Part shown: positions 11,060-22,560 of the stretch, in pieces
Position numbering within the stretch: position 1 is the first letter of the stretch
Layout of the letters: each line of letters opens with the position of its first letter
Origin: Hyparrhenia diplandra
Lineage: Eukaryota; Streptophyta; Magnoliopsida; Poales; Poaceae
Assembly (NCBI GenBank): GCA_015847255.1
Contig: JADLZK010007649.1
Location: 992,001 to 1,056,000 of the forward strand
DNA length: 64,000 bases
Direction: 5' to 3'
Notes under the pieces: generated by a model
The model's input: only the letters and a program-made list of their open reading frames with translations
The model's database searches: none
Told to the model about the DNA's origin: nothing
Translations under genes and position numbers: made by a program

Positions 11060-12916
11060 CACTACTGGAAAAACCTATTTCCATGGCGCCATACCCATTT
11101 TTTACTGGCGGGCGACACGTGTGAAGACGTGGGAACAACCAGTAAAGAAAAATAAGAGGGCCCCACAGCAAATCCGACAGTGGAAGTGATTTTCTAGTGG
11201 CGTCTTTCGTAACGACACCGCCAGTATAGTGATTGTTTTTACACGAGCGGTTTGTCTACCGTAGACGCCAGTGATATACTGCTTTTCACAGGCGTCTTTT
11301 TGTACAGTGCCGACAGTTTTAAGTTGGTAGTATTACGGGCGGATAACGTACTGTTTGCGCCGGTAATAATACAATTACACTGGCGGGCCTTCTAGATTAA
11401 CCCACACAGGTGATAATAATCGTACTCTGGCAGGATGGTAAATTAACCGCCAGTGTGAATTGAATTCCGTGTCTCTCGGTCTCCCCCTCCGGCGAACCCC
11501 AAAAGTCACCGGCGAAGCAAGCGTCAGATCAGTTTACAGGTTGCAAGCCTTTCACATTCGTCGCATCGATTGGCGCGCGTGCGGTATTTAAGCAAATGCA
11601 AACATTAGGAATATTGAAGATCGATCGATATGGAGCCAGCAAATAATCGCCGTCGCGACGACCTGCCGCGCAATGCTGACGAAAACACGACGACCGACGG
11701 CTGGGGTTTTGGCCGGCACCGCTGCAGCAACCATCACAGAACAACGCCAGCTGGGAGCGCGAGCACGACAGGGGGCCATCGTCGAGGTCGATGACGCCAC
11801 CGCCGCCGCCACCGCCGCCGCCACCGTCGTCGCGCCCCCGCCGCCAACGGCGCCCGCCGCAGACTATCCGTCAAGATGTCGTCTTCCACAGCAGATACCC
11901 AAACATCGACACCACCATAACATGTGACCCTACGGTGGCGAAGTAGTTCATCCAAGAAATACACGATAACGACTCTGCAGGTGGCGGTATCCTTGTCGGA
12001 CTCGACACGGAGTGGCGCAAAATTAGTAACGATATAAATAACAAGATTGATTACAAGATTGCCCTGTTGCAACTTTGCGTCGGGCCGCGTTGCATGATCT
12101 TCCAGGTCCACCGCGCGGGTGGCATTTTCCCAGCCCTGAAGAAGTTTCTCAGCGAGGAAAATCACATCTTCGCTGGGGCGGCCATCTGCAATGACGTCAA
12201 ACGTCTAAATGAAGATTGCGGCGTCAAAATCTCCAATCCGAAGGACCTTCAACATATTGTACCGAAAGTGAAAGAGTATAACCATCTAGTCCCGGTTGGT
12301 CAGCTGACATCACTCGGCAAAATAGCAGCAGCAGTACTAGAACGTCCTGAACTGCAGAAGGACGGAGGCATCACACATGATCACTGGGCTGCTGAAATCT
12401 TGCCAAAGAAGGAGGTGGTCTACGCAAGCATAGATGCATTCCTCTCGTATGAATGATTATTAGATGTTCTGGTGTTTGCGTTGGTAGAACTACGGTTGTA
12501 AGAATGATGTGTAATGTGATTTTCGGGTATATTATTAATTTAAAGTGGGATATCAGTTAAAATATTTTTGCACAGGCGGTTCGATGCACTGAGACAACCG
12601 ACAGAGGAAACAAGCTTATTTCAGGCGTTGTGTAGCAATAAACGTCAGAGTTAACAAGCTTATTTGAGGCGTTTTATATGAATAAACGTCAGTGGTAAAA
12701 CGTTTTCACAGGCGTCGTTAGCATCTGCCCGTCAGTGAGAATGTTTTTCTCCAAACGGGTATTTATAGTAGCCGTCACTGGTAAAACTTATGTCTGTCGG
12801 GTAAATAACCACCTGTGATGTTTCTCGTTACCACTGGCGTTTAACACTGGCGGCTTGCCCAAACGCCACTGGATACCTGATTGGACCCGCCTCAAATAAC
12901 TTGCTCTGTTCTAGTG
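11060..12916 (+). mobile_element. Non-autonomous CACTA carrying an exonuclease remnant
   Basis: The left end is CACTACTGGAAAAACC and the right end, read inward, is CACTAGAACAGAGCAAG. Both are flanked by the 3-bp duplication GCA (11057-11059, 12917-12919). Subterminal zones at 11170-11450 and 12560-12900 carry scattered 'ggcgt' and 'gtcagtg' words, in keeping with CACTA transposase-binding repeats. There is no tnp2-like transposase. The cargo is a DEDDy 3'-5' exonuclease sequence in the plus orientation. The element interrupts GC-rich sequence whose halves lie either side. Confidence 0.9.
11630..12456 (+). pseudogene. WRN/WEX-like DEDDy 3'-5' exonuclease inside the CACTA
   Basis: Frame 1 from about 11860 to the TGA at 12456 reads a nearly complete RNase-D/WRN-type exonuclease domain of about 190 residues. 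Exo I is LVGLDTEWRK with Asp at 12004 and Glu at 12010. Exo II is FAGAAICNDVKRL with Asp at 12193. Exo III is YASIDAF with Tyr at 12421 and Asp at 12433. All four acidic residues and the tyrosine of the DEDDy class are therefore present; the family removes nucleotides from DNA 3' ends. A TAG at 11944 lies between the first beta strand (DVVFHSRYPNID) and Exo I, and the best upstream ATG (11630) is in another frame, broken in a CCG-rich run (11790-11823). No ATG lies between the TAG and Exo I. As written it is a pseudogene by two lesions, although the catalytic core looks conserved. Confidence 0.85.
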
Positions 12917-13107
12917 GCAGACAGTCCTCGGCAGGCATGTAACTTTTGAGGGATGTAATCATATGCACATATATACTCTTGCATACGTTTTAGATTCCAT
13001 TAAAAAATGTACATATTCTGATATGCGCGCATACTCTCTCGGCGTATGTATGCATATACACCCCATGAAAAGAAGTATGTACAGATACTCTTGGCGTCGG
13101 CTTCCTT
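12917..13107. other. AT-rich spacer between CACTA and LINE
   Basis: Alternating 'tatgcacatatatact' and 'cgcgcatactctctcggcg' words give a weak imperfect repeat of about 60 bp. No gene is seen. Confidence 0.4.
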
Positions 13108-13132
13108 TTTTTGAGTTAAGCCATTTGGCCCT

Positions 13133-16100
13133 TTATTGATCTTGAATAATAGTTACATCGTTCGCCAAGGCACCTAGAATGAAACTAGGGGGTTCATCGA
13201 CCCAATTACAAGACGTTTTGCTTAGCAAAGCTATTCTAGCTAGTTCATGAGCAACACAGTTTGCTTCCCTATTACAATGATCAATAGTAATACATTCAAA
13301 TTCTTGCCACAAGGAAAAGCATTCATCGTAGATTGGAGCTCCCACTCGTCGCCACGACGCCATGTCTCATTGCTTCAACTACCTCCAAGCAGTCTCGATT
13401 CAATCATAATCCGATTACATCCCAGGATCTGAGCCAACAAGAGGCCTTCTTTAAGCGCCATTGCTTCTGCTGTTCCTGCATTAGGTAAGTTTTCATAGTA
13501 AACTGTTCTTGCGCCTATGAAGGAACCAGTGGAGTCTCTTATAATAGTTCCCATGCTTCCAAGTGCTTTCGAATCAGCCCTATACCCTGCATCAACATTC
13601 ATCAACAGTTTTCCTTCTGGGGTTTCTTCCATCTCTTTACTTGTTTCTCTGGTTTCTTCGTTGCTCTTTGATAATTTGCAGTAAGAGCTGCTATTGCCAA
13701 ACTTGCTCTTGCCGGATTTTGAACAGTTTCTCCATGTACAAACTTTCGTCTTTCCCACCAAATATACCAGCTCCTGTCGGCACTAATTCCTCTAGCCCCA
13801 CCTTATTTAGGCTATGGAGTATTTTTGAATTCACAATCATCTCTACTGTCACTTCTGAACCTGATCGGTATAGACTCGACGCCGTAGCAATCTCATTAGT
13901 AATACCAAGGATCCGCCAAATCTCCTTTGCTCTTGGACACATAAACAACACGTGCCTGATATCTTCACAACTTGAGTGGCACGCTGGGCAGCTGCTGTTG
14001 TCCTCAATATGTCTATTTGCAAGGATTCCCGGCACGGTATCAGGCCATGTAGTACTCTCCATCCGAATATCTTAATTTTTGCAGGGACATCTAGCTTTCA
14101 CAGCTTGGACCATACCTAATCCTCCCCCATCCCTCCAGGTTGATTGTTTGCCGAAGATGCAAACTTGTGATTCCATTGTCTGTGATATGCAGAACCCACC
14201 GAGAACAAGTCGTTCTTAGTAAAGTTCCATGCTACAAACATCCTCCCTTCCCCTGTCGAAGGGGTATTTGCAAGATTCTAGTCACATCTATATCCCAAAA
14301 CAGAGATTTTATCAGCTCTTCATCCCAAGACCCCCGCTCTTTGGGTTTATGAGTTCCTCCACCCTGGTCACCAAATTATTTGCCCGTGGAGTTTGAATTT
14401 TCATGTTATGGCTTGAAGGGATCCAATGATCTTCCCAAATATTTATCTGTGTTCCATCCCCAACTCTCCAAATATATCCTTTCTTGAAACAATCTAGCCC
14501 AGCTAAGATGCTTTTGCCATGTAAACGAGCTACCACTTTTCATCTTAGCGTCCAAAAGTTTCCCATCCGGATAATATTTGGCTCTTAATACTCTTGCACA
14601 TAAAGAATCGGGTTCCACTAATAATCGCCACACTGCTTTGCCAGCAATGCCTTGTTAAAAGTTTCTATATCTCTGAACCCCAAGCCACCTCTATTCTTGA
14701 ATACATAGTTTCCACCAAGCCTTCCAATGCATCCTCTTTTGATCCTTGTCATCACCCCACCAAAATTGAGATATGGCGTCGGATATCCCTTTGCAAATGT
14801 TTTTGGGATTTTTAAACACCATCATCGCAAAAAGCAGTACGGCTTGAGCAACGGATTTAATAAGGATTTCTTTTCCACCCATGCTTAGCAACTTTTCTTT
14901 CCATCCCTTTGTTTTCCCTCGAACTCGTCTACGGATCTTTGGAAACTTGATCGCTTGATCGGCTCCTACAAGGGCCGGTAATCCAAGGTATTTGTCATTT
15001 AGAGATTCCGTCATAATATTGAGCCTCACACACCTCAACTTTTTATATCCACATCTCAGTATTACCACTTGAAGAAAATGCTGCATTTTGCTTCAACGAC
15101 CTTCGCCCGAATTTGAACAATACCTATCTAGAATCTCCTTGATCTGATAGCATTTTTCCTTATCGCTTGCATCAAGATGAGTGAGTCATCTGCAAACAAC
15201 AAATGTGAGACCATTGGGGCATCTCTGCATACTTGTACTCCCTGCAGTTCACCCCTATTTTCTGCACCTCTCAACATGCTAGATAATCCCTCGGCTACCA
15301 TTAAAAATAAATAGGGAGATAGAGGATCTCCCTGCCTCAATCCTCTTGTAGGGCCAAAGACTGCTGTCTCCATTGCATCCACCCTAACCTTGTATTTTCA
15401 CGGATGTCACACATGCCATGATCAGCTTAACCCATCTTCTATCAAAACCCATTTTTATCATGATCTTTTCCAAATAACACCATTCAACTCTATCATATGC
15501 CTTGTGCATATCCAATTTCCTTGCACATAAACCCTTCTTTCCTCTCTTCCTCTTAATCATGTGAATACTTTCATAAGCTAACAAGGATATTATCGTGATT
15601 AATCTCCCCGGCACAAAAGCACTTTGGTTATCACTGATAACATCTGTTAGAATGTTTCGGATACGGTTTGATAGCATTTTTGATATAACCTTGTATACCA
15701 CATTGCATAAGCTTATAGGACGAAACTGGGATACCATTGAAGGATTGTTGACCTTAGGAATAAGCACAATTGTAGTATCATTCCAACCATCCGGTACAGT
15801 AGCTGAATTTCTGACTTGAAGAACCTCCTTCACTAGATCATCTCCCAATAATTCCTAGAACTTTTTATAAAACACAGCATGCATCCCATCGGGTCCGGTG
15901 CTTTGAAATCCCCAATTTGGAGCGGGGCCTTCTTAACCTCTTCTATAGAGAAAGGAGTCAATAGATCTCTATTCATTTCAGGAGTAACCGATCTACGCAC
16001 ATCGATAGCTTCTTTGAATCCACTTCCCCACTTGAGGAGGAGAATAAAGCTTCAAAATAATTTTGAACTACATTACACATCGCCCCTCCTTCTTCTTGCC

Positions 16101-17231
16101 TTATCCCATTGTCATCTATTAGGAATTTTATGGTATTCTTCTTCCTCCTCTTTGTTGCAAATCTGTGAAAATAACTTGTGTTACTATCACCATGCTTGAG
16201 CCAATTTGCTCGAGCTCGCTGGAACCAATGAATTTCCTCCTGTTCTAACATAAGCTCTAGGCGTACCATAATTTCATACGTGATTCTATGTTTGCCTCTG
16301 TCATTGGTCCCCTTTTTAACCTCTCAAGCTCCCTCTTGGATCGTTTATTCTTTTTACGGTGCTTTTTAATACTTCTTTATCCCATTTGTGTAACTCCTCG
16401 TGGACATCGTCAACCTTTTTTGCAAACGATGGTCCATCTCCTCTTGCTTTTGCTCTTGCCCAAGCAGCCTTTATCATCTCCTGGACTGTATCTTCTTGCA
16501 GCCATCTAGCCTCAAATCTTTTTTTACCACCCCCTCCTTGCAATGGGATATGGTATAGAGTATCCATCAATATCAGTCTGTGGTCTGATCTTGTGCTTTC
16601 ACTATTAATTACTGTCGCTTGGGGATATAAATCGGACCATAGTAAGTTTGCTACAGCCCTATCGAGTCTCTCTCTTATCGGCCCCCGTCTCCATGTAAAT
16701 ATGTCTCCGATTGAAGCCCATATCATTCAGTCCACACTCGGATAGCACATCGTGGAAGGATTGTAAATGGCGTTGAGCTCTTGGTCTCCCTCCTTCTTTC
16801 TCCGAATTGTACAATATTTCATTGAAATCTCCCATGAGCAGCCAGGGGACCGACATGTCCCCCTTGATTGCTCGAATTGCTTCCCACGTTTCAACCTTTC
16901 GGTTCCAGTCCGGTTCACCATATATTCTAGTAAACCGCCAACCCCCTTCTTCCTCCACCACAGCATCAATGTAATATTTTGTCACTCCTTGTATCCGTAA
17001 GCTGATTTCATTGCTCCACAACAGCAGCAGCCCCCCACTCCTTCCATCACTTTCATGTACCGACATATGTTCATAGCCCGTGCGTCTCCGCAAACTTTAC
17101 GCCTTAGTATTATCGGATGTGTTTGGGGCGGGGAACAACACATCAGGGTGTAGCCGCCTCTGGACCTCCAGAAGCGCTCAAACTGCACGGCGACTCGCAA
17201 GCCCCCGGCAGTTCCATGCTAGAAGTTTCAT
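13133..17231 (-). pseudogene. LINE ORF2: endonuclease, RT, zinc finger, RNase H
   Basis: The frame opens with an ATG at 17231 followed by the plant L1 endonuclease start (KLLAWNCRGL). Endonuclease motifs continue: VPWLLMGDFNEILYN near 16830 and STRSDHRLILMD near 16590. RT motifs follow: QFRPISLCNVVYKVISKMLS near 15730, LDMHKAYDRVEWCYLE near 15500, GLRQGDPLSPYLFLMVAEGL near 15340 and LLFADDSLIL near 15195. The zf-RVT region is near 14000 (SCPACHSSCEDIRHVLFMCP). A C-terminal RNase H-like domain spans about 13610-13190 (LLMNVDAGYRADSKALGSMG, NREANCVAHELAR), ending at 13133. Frame changes occur near 17160, 16300, 15380, 15100, 14640 and 13400, so it is dead. The added RNase H domain marks the plant L1 subgroup that has one. 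Confidence 0.93.
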
Positions 17232-17394
17232 TGTGCCCGGCCACTCTCCTCGAAGGAGAGCGCCGATTTTGCATTTGAGGATCCCTGAACACCATCCGCG
17301 TTGTTGTCAGTCCTAGGCCTTTTCTTTTCTTGCTCAGCCAATGGGCTTACAACATCGTTTTTAGAAGAATGTTCGGGAGGTTTACTTCTCTTTG

Positions 17395-18365
17395 CTACAC
17401 TTCTGCTTTAACTCCCATGTCATCATCTTCCTTCATCAGATTTTCATCAGTTTCATCCTCATCCATGGGTGCATCCATATTAGGGCCCTCCTCATTATAT
17501 GTCCCACGTCCTCTTCCTCTACCTCTACCTCTTCCTCTACCACCACCCCGTCCTCCCATGTCCTCCCTTCCAGAACCAACCACCGTGAAAGGGACTTTAA
17601 GCCAATCACCCCAATCACAAGTTTCTCTTGGGTGAATACCATCACCACATTCAGCGACCTCATGGCCCAAACAACCGCAGAAGTAGCAAAAATTCGGTAG
17701 CTTCTCATATTGCACTAGATATTTTCTTTTTTCCTTCAGCATTATTGGCACAACCCGAACCAATGGCTTCTTCAACTCCACCCATATTCTTGCACGCAAG
17801 TGCGGTGTAGAATTTAACTTTCCATCGGTAACAAGTCTCGTGATTATCTCTCCCACCTTCCTAGCAACTCTTTCTACCAGCTCCTTCTTTTCATGAGGCC
17901 ATACGGGACACCACGAATTCTTGCCCAAATTGGGATCTTGTCAAGCTTGTATGAATTCACATCCAGAAACCATTGTATTCTTCCATGACAATCGCTGCAC
18001 CTCGAAAGAGCCACGGTCTTCCATCCATCACCCTTGTCCGGTCACCCAAGCGGTTGAGTTGCACCAAGAACAGGTTTGGTTCCTTCACCGTGAATGTTAC
18101 CTCTTGTGCCGTTGACCATGCGTTTCTCATGGAGCTAAACAGCGCCGCGTGACTAAAGGGTTTAGTGGTGTGAACCCTAAAGATTTGCCGACCAATGCAC
18201 CTCCTTCTTCCCGGATCTTCAAATTCACCCGAAAAGTCCAGATCTTCCTCTTCCTCCCCATGGAGTTTCATGGAATCCAGATGTTCTTCGGACTTTGCAT
18301 CTTCCCCACGTCACCTTCAACCTTCCCCTTCCTTCGCATCTCCCTTTGGATCCGCCATGCGGTCG
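17395..18365 (-). pseudogene. LINE ORF1: DUF4283 and CCHC zinc knuckle
   Basis: The N-terminal part starts near 18360 (MADPKGDAKEGEG) but meets a stop after a shift. The DUF4283 RNA-binding-like domain is readable from 18255 (FRVHTTKPFSHAALFSSMRN, then VMDGRPWLFRGAAIVMEEYN). A second frame from 17928 continues it and reaches a CX2CX4HX4C knuckle, CYFCGCLGHEVAEC, near 17670. The C-terminus is an RG-repeat tail followed by acidic text (RGRGRGRGRGRG; DEDETDENLMKEDDD). In the family this protein coats the LINE RNA. One frame change near 17930 separates the halves. Confidence 0.9.
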
Positions 18366-18560
18366 CGCTTTTACGTCGGCAAATCAGAGTGGAGATCACG
18401 TCGACCTTGGCGTGAGATTATTTCTGGCGGAGATCGCGTCGATTAGGGCGTGAGATTTTTTGACTCTGGCGTCGCCGCGGAGGAGACGAAAACCCTAGTT
18501 TAGGGGATGTTCCGATGTGTTCTTTTGTTGTTGGTCGAGTTCTTTGGCGTCGGCTTCCTT

Positions 18561-19317
18561 GTTCTTGTTGCTTACTCGCGCTTTGCTGCTCTCGTCGGTC
18601 CCCTCGACCTCGCCCGGCACCCACGGGGCCCGCGGACTGTTTCCATGTCGTGCCCACCGACCTTGCCCGGCCGGCGCCTCCTTCCCTCGCCCGTAGCTTT
18701 TGGCGGCAAATCCATTTAAGTCTAAATCCAAATTGATTGGTAGCACCACCCAATGTGAACGCTCGTGGTGGAGTGGGATCGGGCGGACGGCCTCACATAG
18801 GCGCGGCGGACGGCCTCGAGGCGGCTGGCGGGCGGCTACCCGCGACGGATGGCCTCGCATCATGGTCATTGGGCGGCGGGCGATGAACTCGCTGATGAAA
18901 CGACCCGGCGGCCCTCGGTGGGAGTTTCACGGTTTCTAGCGTTTCCAAGTCGTTGGGAACAACTTCGATCACGTTTCATCCCCATGAAGCGTTTTTTCAT
19001 ATCTCTCCTCGGTTTTATGAAAATATTCTATTTTGCCGACGTGGACGGCACATTTAATGTGCATGAAACCCCATTAAGACTGAACTAAGCAGGCAAGGCA
19101 ATAATTATTCATGTTGGTTAAATAGTTTCATCTGAATTCCTTACCTAAATGTGAATATGTATTAGCATACATGATACATACATTTGTTTTTCGCGGAGTC
19201 GATAATGGGTTTGGTTCAATTGCTAATTTATCGAGTAGTATTTGAGATTTGCTTGTGAGCCATGTTTGGTAATGTGTAATGACGTGATAAGATACAAATT
19301 TATATGCGCATGGACAT
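18561..19317. other. GC-rich then AT-rich flank, no gene recognised
   Basis: 18561-18950 is GC-rich and open in several frames on both strands without recognisable protein text. 19090-19317 is AT-rich. I see no transposon end or splice-site pair that would define a gene. Confidence 0.4.
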
Positions 19318-20150
19318 TGTTGGGGGGAGGCGGACGCGTGCCTACCCCCCTGCGGACGGCCCAAGGAACCACGGCAAAAGGTGGCACGCGCGCCCACTTT
19401 CGGCCGTAAGTCGAATGCCTCTCGATTTCGGTTCCGATGCGGCGTGGGAGTTCGGCTCCACTGGGCGAAGGCGGAGGCTTTCGCCAGACTGGCGCGGCGG
19501 TTTGCCCTTCTCGACAAGCCCCATTCCCGAAAGCCGCGGTCGAGAGGTAAAGCCGTAGCATTAGGCGTTAGAAGCGAATGTCGGCGTCTTTCGTCGGCGA
19601 AGATCTCTAGGAGAGGCGCCTCAGCCGGATGTGTCGGCATTCGGCTCGCCATGCGAATGCCGAGACTTTCCGGCAAGCGAATGCGGTGACGTTCGGCCAG
19701 ACGAGACCGGCTGGAAGATCGCGCCAGGCGAAGGCACTACCATACGGTTAGAAGGACGAGTTTTTTGACTTGCGAGGGCGCGAGGACTAGCGGATCCTCG
19801 GCTCCCGGCTTGGGGAATCGGAGGCGATCGCTTCCGTCGAATGTTATCCCGTGTTTTGCGGTGGTCGTGATCGGCGCCGAAGGCCCCGCCAAAGGTCGAT
19901 GAGAACGTAGAGAAAAGTACCTTTCTATCCCCGAGGCCCTGAGGGAAGAAACGCGGGAGATCCGGGGTAGGTAGAAGGGTAGTTTTGGAATTGTAATAGT
20001 CTACTGACTATAAATAGACCCCCAGGGTCATTGTAAGGGGGCAGAGAATTAATAAAGGAGAGTACCGGTTCAGACATTTGCCTAGGGTTCGCCTTGCCTT
20101 GTTGCGTGGTTCGCCCTACCGGGGTAGCCTGCTTCGGGGCTACACCAACA
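19318..20150 (+). mobile_element. Gypsy-type LTR (833 bp)
   Basis: It begins TGTTGGGG and ends CTACACCAACA, so TGTTGG...CCAACA forms the usual inverted LTR ends. A TATAAATA box lies at 20009-20016 and an AATAAA signal at 20051-20056. A primer-binding site follows 1-2 nt after the LTR. The first 600 bp recur as a second, incomplete copy at 20409-21017. I cannot find a 5-bp target duplication because the right-hand end is missing. Confidence 0.85.
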
Positions 20151-20151
20151 T

Positions 20152-20200
20152 TGGCGCCCACCGTGGGGTTCGAACCCACGACCACAAGGTTAAGACCCTT
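20152..20200 (+). other. Extended primer-binding site, antisense to tRNA-Lys(CUU)
   Basis: The usual 18-nt site (TGGCGCCCACCGTGGGGT) continues into 'tcgaacccacgaccac' and 'aaggttaagaccctt'. Read as reverse complement, the 49 nt match the 3' half of plant tRNA-Lys(CUU) as I remember it: CCA end, acceptor strand, T arm, variable loop, and anticodon stem-loop with CTT. I count two mismatches, one of them beside the T-loop A58 position. A weaker match may run on to about 20214 (11 of 14 positions). Ordinary LTR elements match only about 8-18 nt. Confidence 0.75.
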
Positions 20201-20408
20201 TCGCCTTACCCTTGGGTTCGGCCACTCGCCCCTCAAGAAACCCCCTCGGGCGAATGCCTGGTTCATGCTTTTCGTAACCGAGATTAAAATAATTGATTTT
20301 ATTATTTTTAATCTCTTAACTGAATCTCTCAAAAAAAAAATTTTGGTTTATTTTTACGTAAAACCCGAGGAGGCGAAACGGGCGCTGCCTCGGGGTGCGA
20401 GCCCCGGC

Positions 20409-21017
20409 CGACGGAACGTGCCTATCCCCGCTGGACGGCCCAAGGAACCACGGCAAGGTGGCACGAGCGCCCACTCGGCCGTAAGTCGAATGCCTCGATT
20501 TCGGGTTCCGATGTGGCCTGGGAGTCTCGGCTCCACCACGGGCGAAGGCGGAGGCTTTCGCCAGGGCTGGCGGTGGTTCGCCCTTCGACAAGCCCCGTTC
20601 CCGGAAAGCACCGGTCCGGAGGCGAAAGCCGTAGCATTAGACGTTAGAAGCCGAATGTCGCGTCTTTCGTCGGGCGAAGATCTCTAGGAGAGGCGCCTCG
20701 CTCGGATGTGCTGGCATTCGGCTCGCCATGCCGAATGCCGAGACTTTCGGCAAGCCGAATGCGGAGACGTTCGACGGCACGAGACCCGGGCCGGAAGATC
20801 GCGCCTCAGCGGCTAAGGCACTACCATACGGTTAGAAGGGACGAGTGTTTTGACTTGCTTGGGGGGGGCGAGGACTAAGCAGCGGATCCCCTCGGCTCCG
20901 GCTTGGGGAATCGGAGGCAGTCGCTTCCCGTCGAATGTTATCCCGTGTTTTGCAGGTGGTCGTGATCCGGCGCCGAAGGCCCCGCCAAAGGTCGATGAGA
21001 ACGTAGAGAAAAGTACC
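20409..21017 (+). mobile_element. Second, truncated LTR copy
   Basis: It aligns with 19327-19922, starting at 'acgtgcctatccccg' and ending at 'gagaaaagtacctt', with scattered short indels. It lacks the TGTTGG start as well as the TATA box, poly-A signal and CCAACA end. Between the two LTRs lie only about 240 bp, with no gag or pol. The element is therefore a deletion derivative, or two related LTRs joined by recombination. Confidence 0.8.
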
Positions 21018-22106
21018 TTGAGGTGATGTTACTACCTAGAGGTGATGTTTTATTTCAATTACAATAGATCCAACAAGGCAATTATATGTTCTGAAAACAT
21101 TAATTTGGGTAACTAGAAATCATGATTTTTTTACCAATAGCAACGCTTACGGGTATATTTTTCTAGTATAATAACAAAAATAAAAAGAAAAATTGTTTTG
21201 CAATCTGGAAACGGAGGGGCAAAGCTCGTGTGCGGCAGCAAGTCGTGTGGACGTTGGACGACCGAGTGTTTTTTGGTCACAGTACTAACAGACGTTAGAA
21301 CAAGGACGGGCTGGGCCTTTCGCTAATAGATGGGCATCACGTACTCCTCCTCGGCAATATGATATCGTTAATTAATTAGTGCCGTATTGTTGTCTGTCAT
21401 AGCCTTATGGAAGCAGGCTCAAATAAGTCGTCAAAGCCCATATATCACAGAGTTAGGAGGGTTTAACGGGCTTGAGCTAGCATTCACAACTGCAGAGCAC
21501 ACAATGGAGCTCGGGTTCGTTGGGATGTTAAGTGAATGTTGGTGTCTGCCCATTCCAATCCTTGAAATGGCAATGCTATTGGCTCGATTGGATATGGATC
21601 GTACGTGATCATCCTCGATCAGAGAGAGAGAGAGTCAGCGTCCGCGTTATTGGCGATATCACCTCTCTGTCGAATCTATATTTTAGTAAAGATCACGTAT
21701 ATATGTCTAACTATATTTAAGCCGTTATATGCAAGTAGTCAGAGGCAGTGTCAGGGCTTTTCAGTGCGCATGCACGAGGGAATCCTGCAATCCGCGTGCT
21801 GAATTGGTCAGAAGCAGATCCGGTGGAAGAGGAGACTTGGAGAGGTCAGCGATCAGGATTTTTAGTATTTTACTATTTGGGATTCAGAGTCGTCAGTCAA
21901 GTTGCTGCCGCTGAAAGGCGAAAGCAACCAATCATCGTTTCCACTGAGTACGTTGTCAGTGAGCACAAGTTGTGTCTTTTTAATGATGATGAAAACAAAT
22001 TGTGCGCCGCAAATTCGACGAAATTTGTGAAATTGTGACGTGCTTGCACATCACTACGGACCACGTCTTGTTCGTCGCACATCATCAGTCCCTTATGATC
22101 ACAAGG

Positions 22107-22560
22107 TCAAAAAGCTCCGTATACCTACTGCAATGAGGCATCAGTTTGCTTACAAATAATTCTTACCATGATGATTTTGGGTGTTCCGGCGAGTGTGGGT
22201 TCTTACTAAATGTCGCCTTATGAGCAATCAAATGGACGAGTGTATTTCAATGATTGTAAAACAATTTATGGTTTTAAAAAAGATGAAAGACGAAATTTAT
22301 GGTTGATCAGCAGATTATGAGCATACTAAATACATACAAGCCACTTATTGCTGTTAGTTGGATCGTCAGATCGATCAAATCCCTGATCGTGGTCACAAGG
22401 TCAAAAAGGGTCTCTATACCTACTTCAATGAGGCATCAGCTTCCAGACAAATAATTCTTACCGCTCTATCGTCTGCATGACTTTTTGGGTGTTCCGGCGA
22501 ATGTTAGTTCTTACTAAATGTCGCCTTATATGCAGCAATCAAATGGACGAGTGTGCGTGT
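22107..22560. repeat. Tandem duplication, period about 298 bp
   Basis: 22107-22255 ('atacctactgcaatgaggca' region through 'aatggacgagtg') repeats at 22405-22556 with small indels. Block F has only one copy (61231-61378), so this local duplication post-dates the split of the two blocks. Confidence 0.85.

Larger units (their letters stand above)
13108..18543 (-). mobile_element. Full-length L1-type LINE with 17-bp target duplication
   Basis: TTGGCGTCGGCTTCCTT occurs at 13091-13107 and 18544-18560, directly flanking the element. The short poly-A tail reads as T's after 13107, so transcription runs right to left. The 5.4-kb length includes a 5' leader, ORF1 and ORF2 in the standard plant L1 order, so insertion was full length. 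Stops and frameshifts scatter through both ORFs. Confidence 0.95.

Noticed and set aside
10653..11171. A 172-aa minus-strand protein as a real gene
   Set aside because: It crosses the CACTA left end at 11060, so its N-terminal third is transposon sequence. The remainder is kept only as unresolved.
20152..20220. A tRNA-Lys gene on the minus strand
   Set aside because: Only the 3' half matches well and it includes the non-templated CCA. The 5' acceptor strand and D arm are not recognisable, and the position right after an LTR makes it a primer-site copy.
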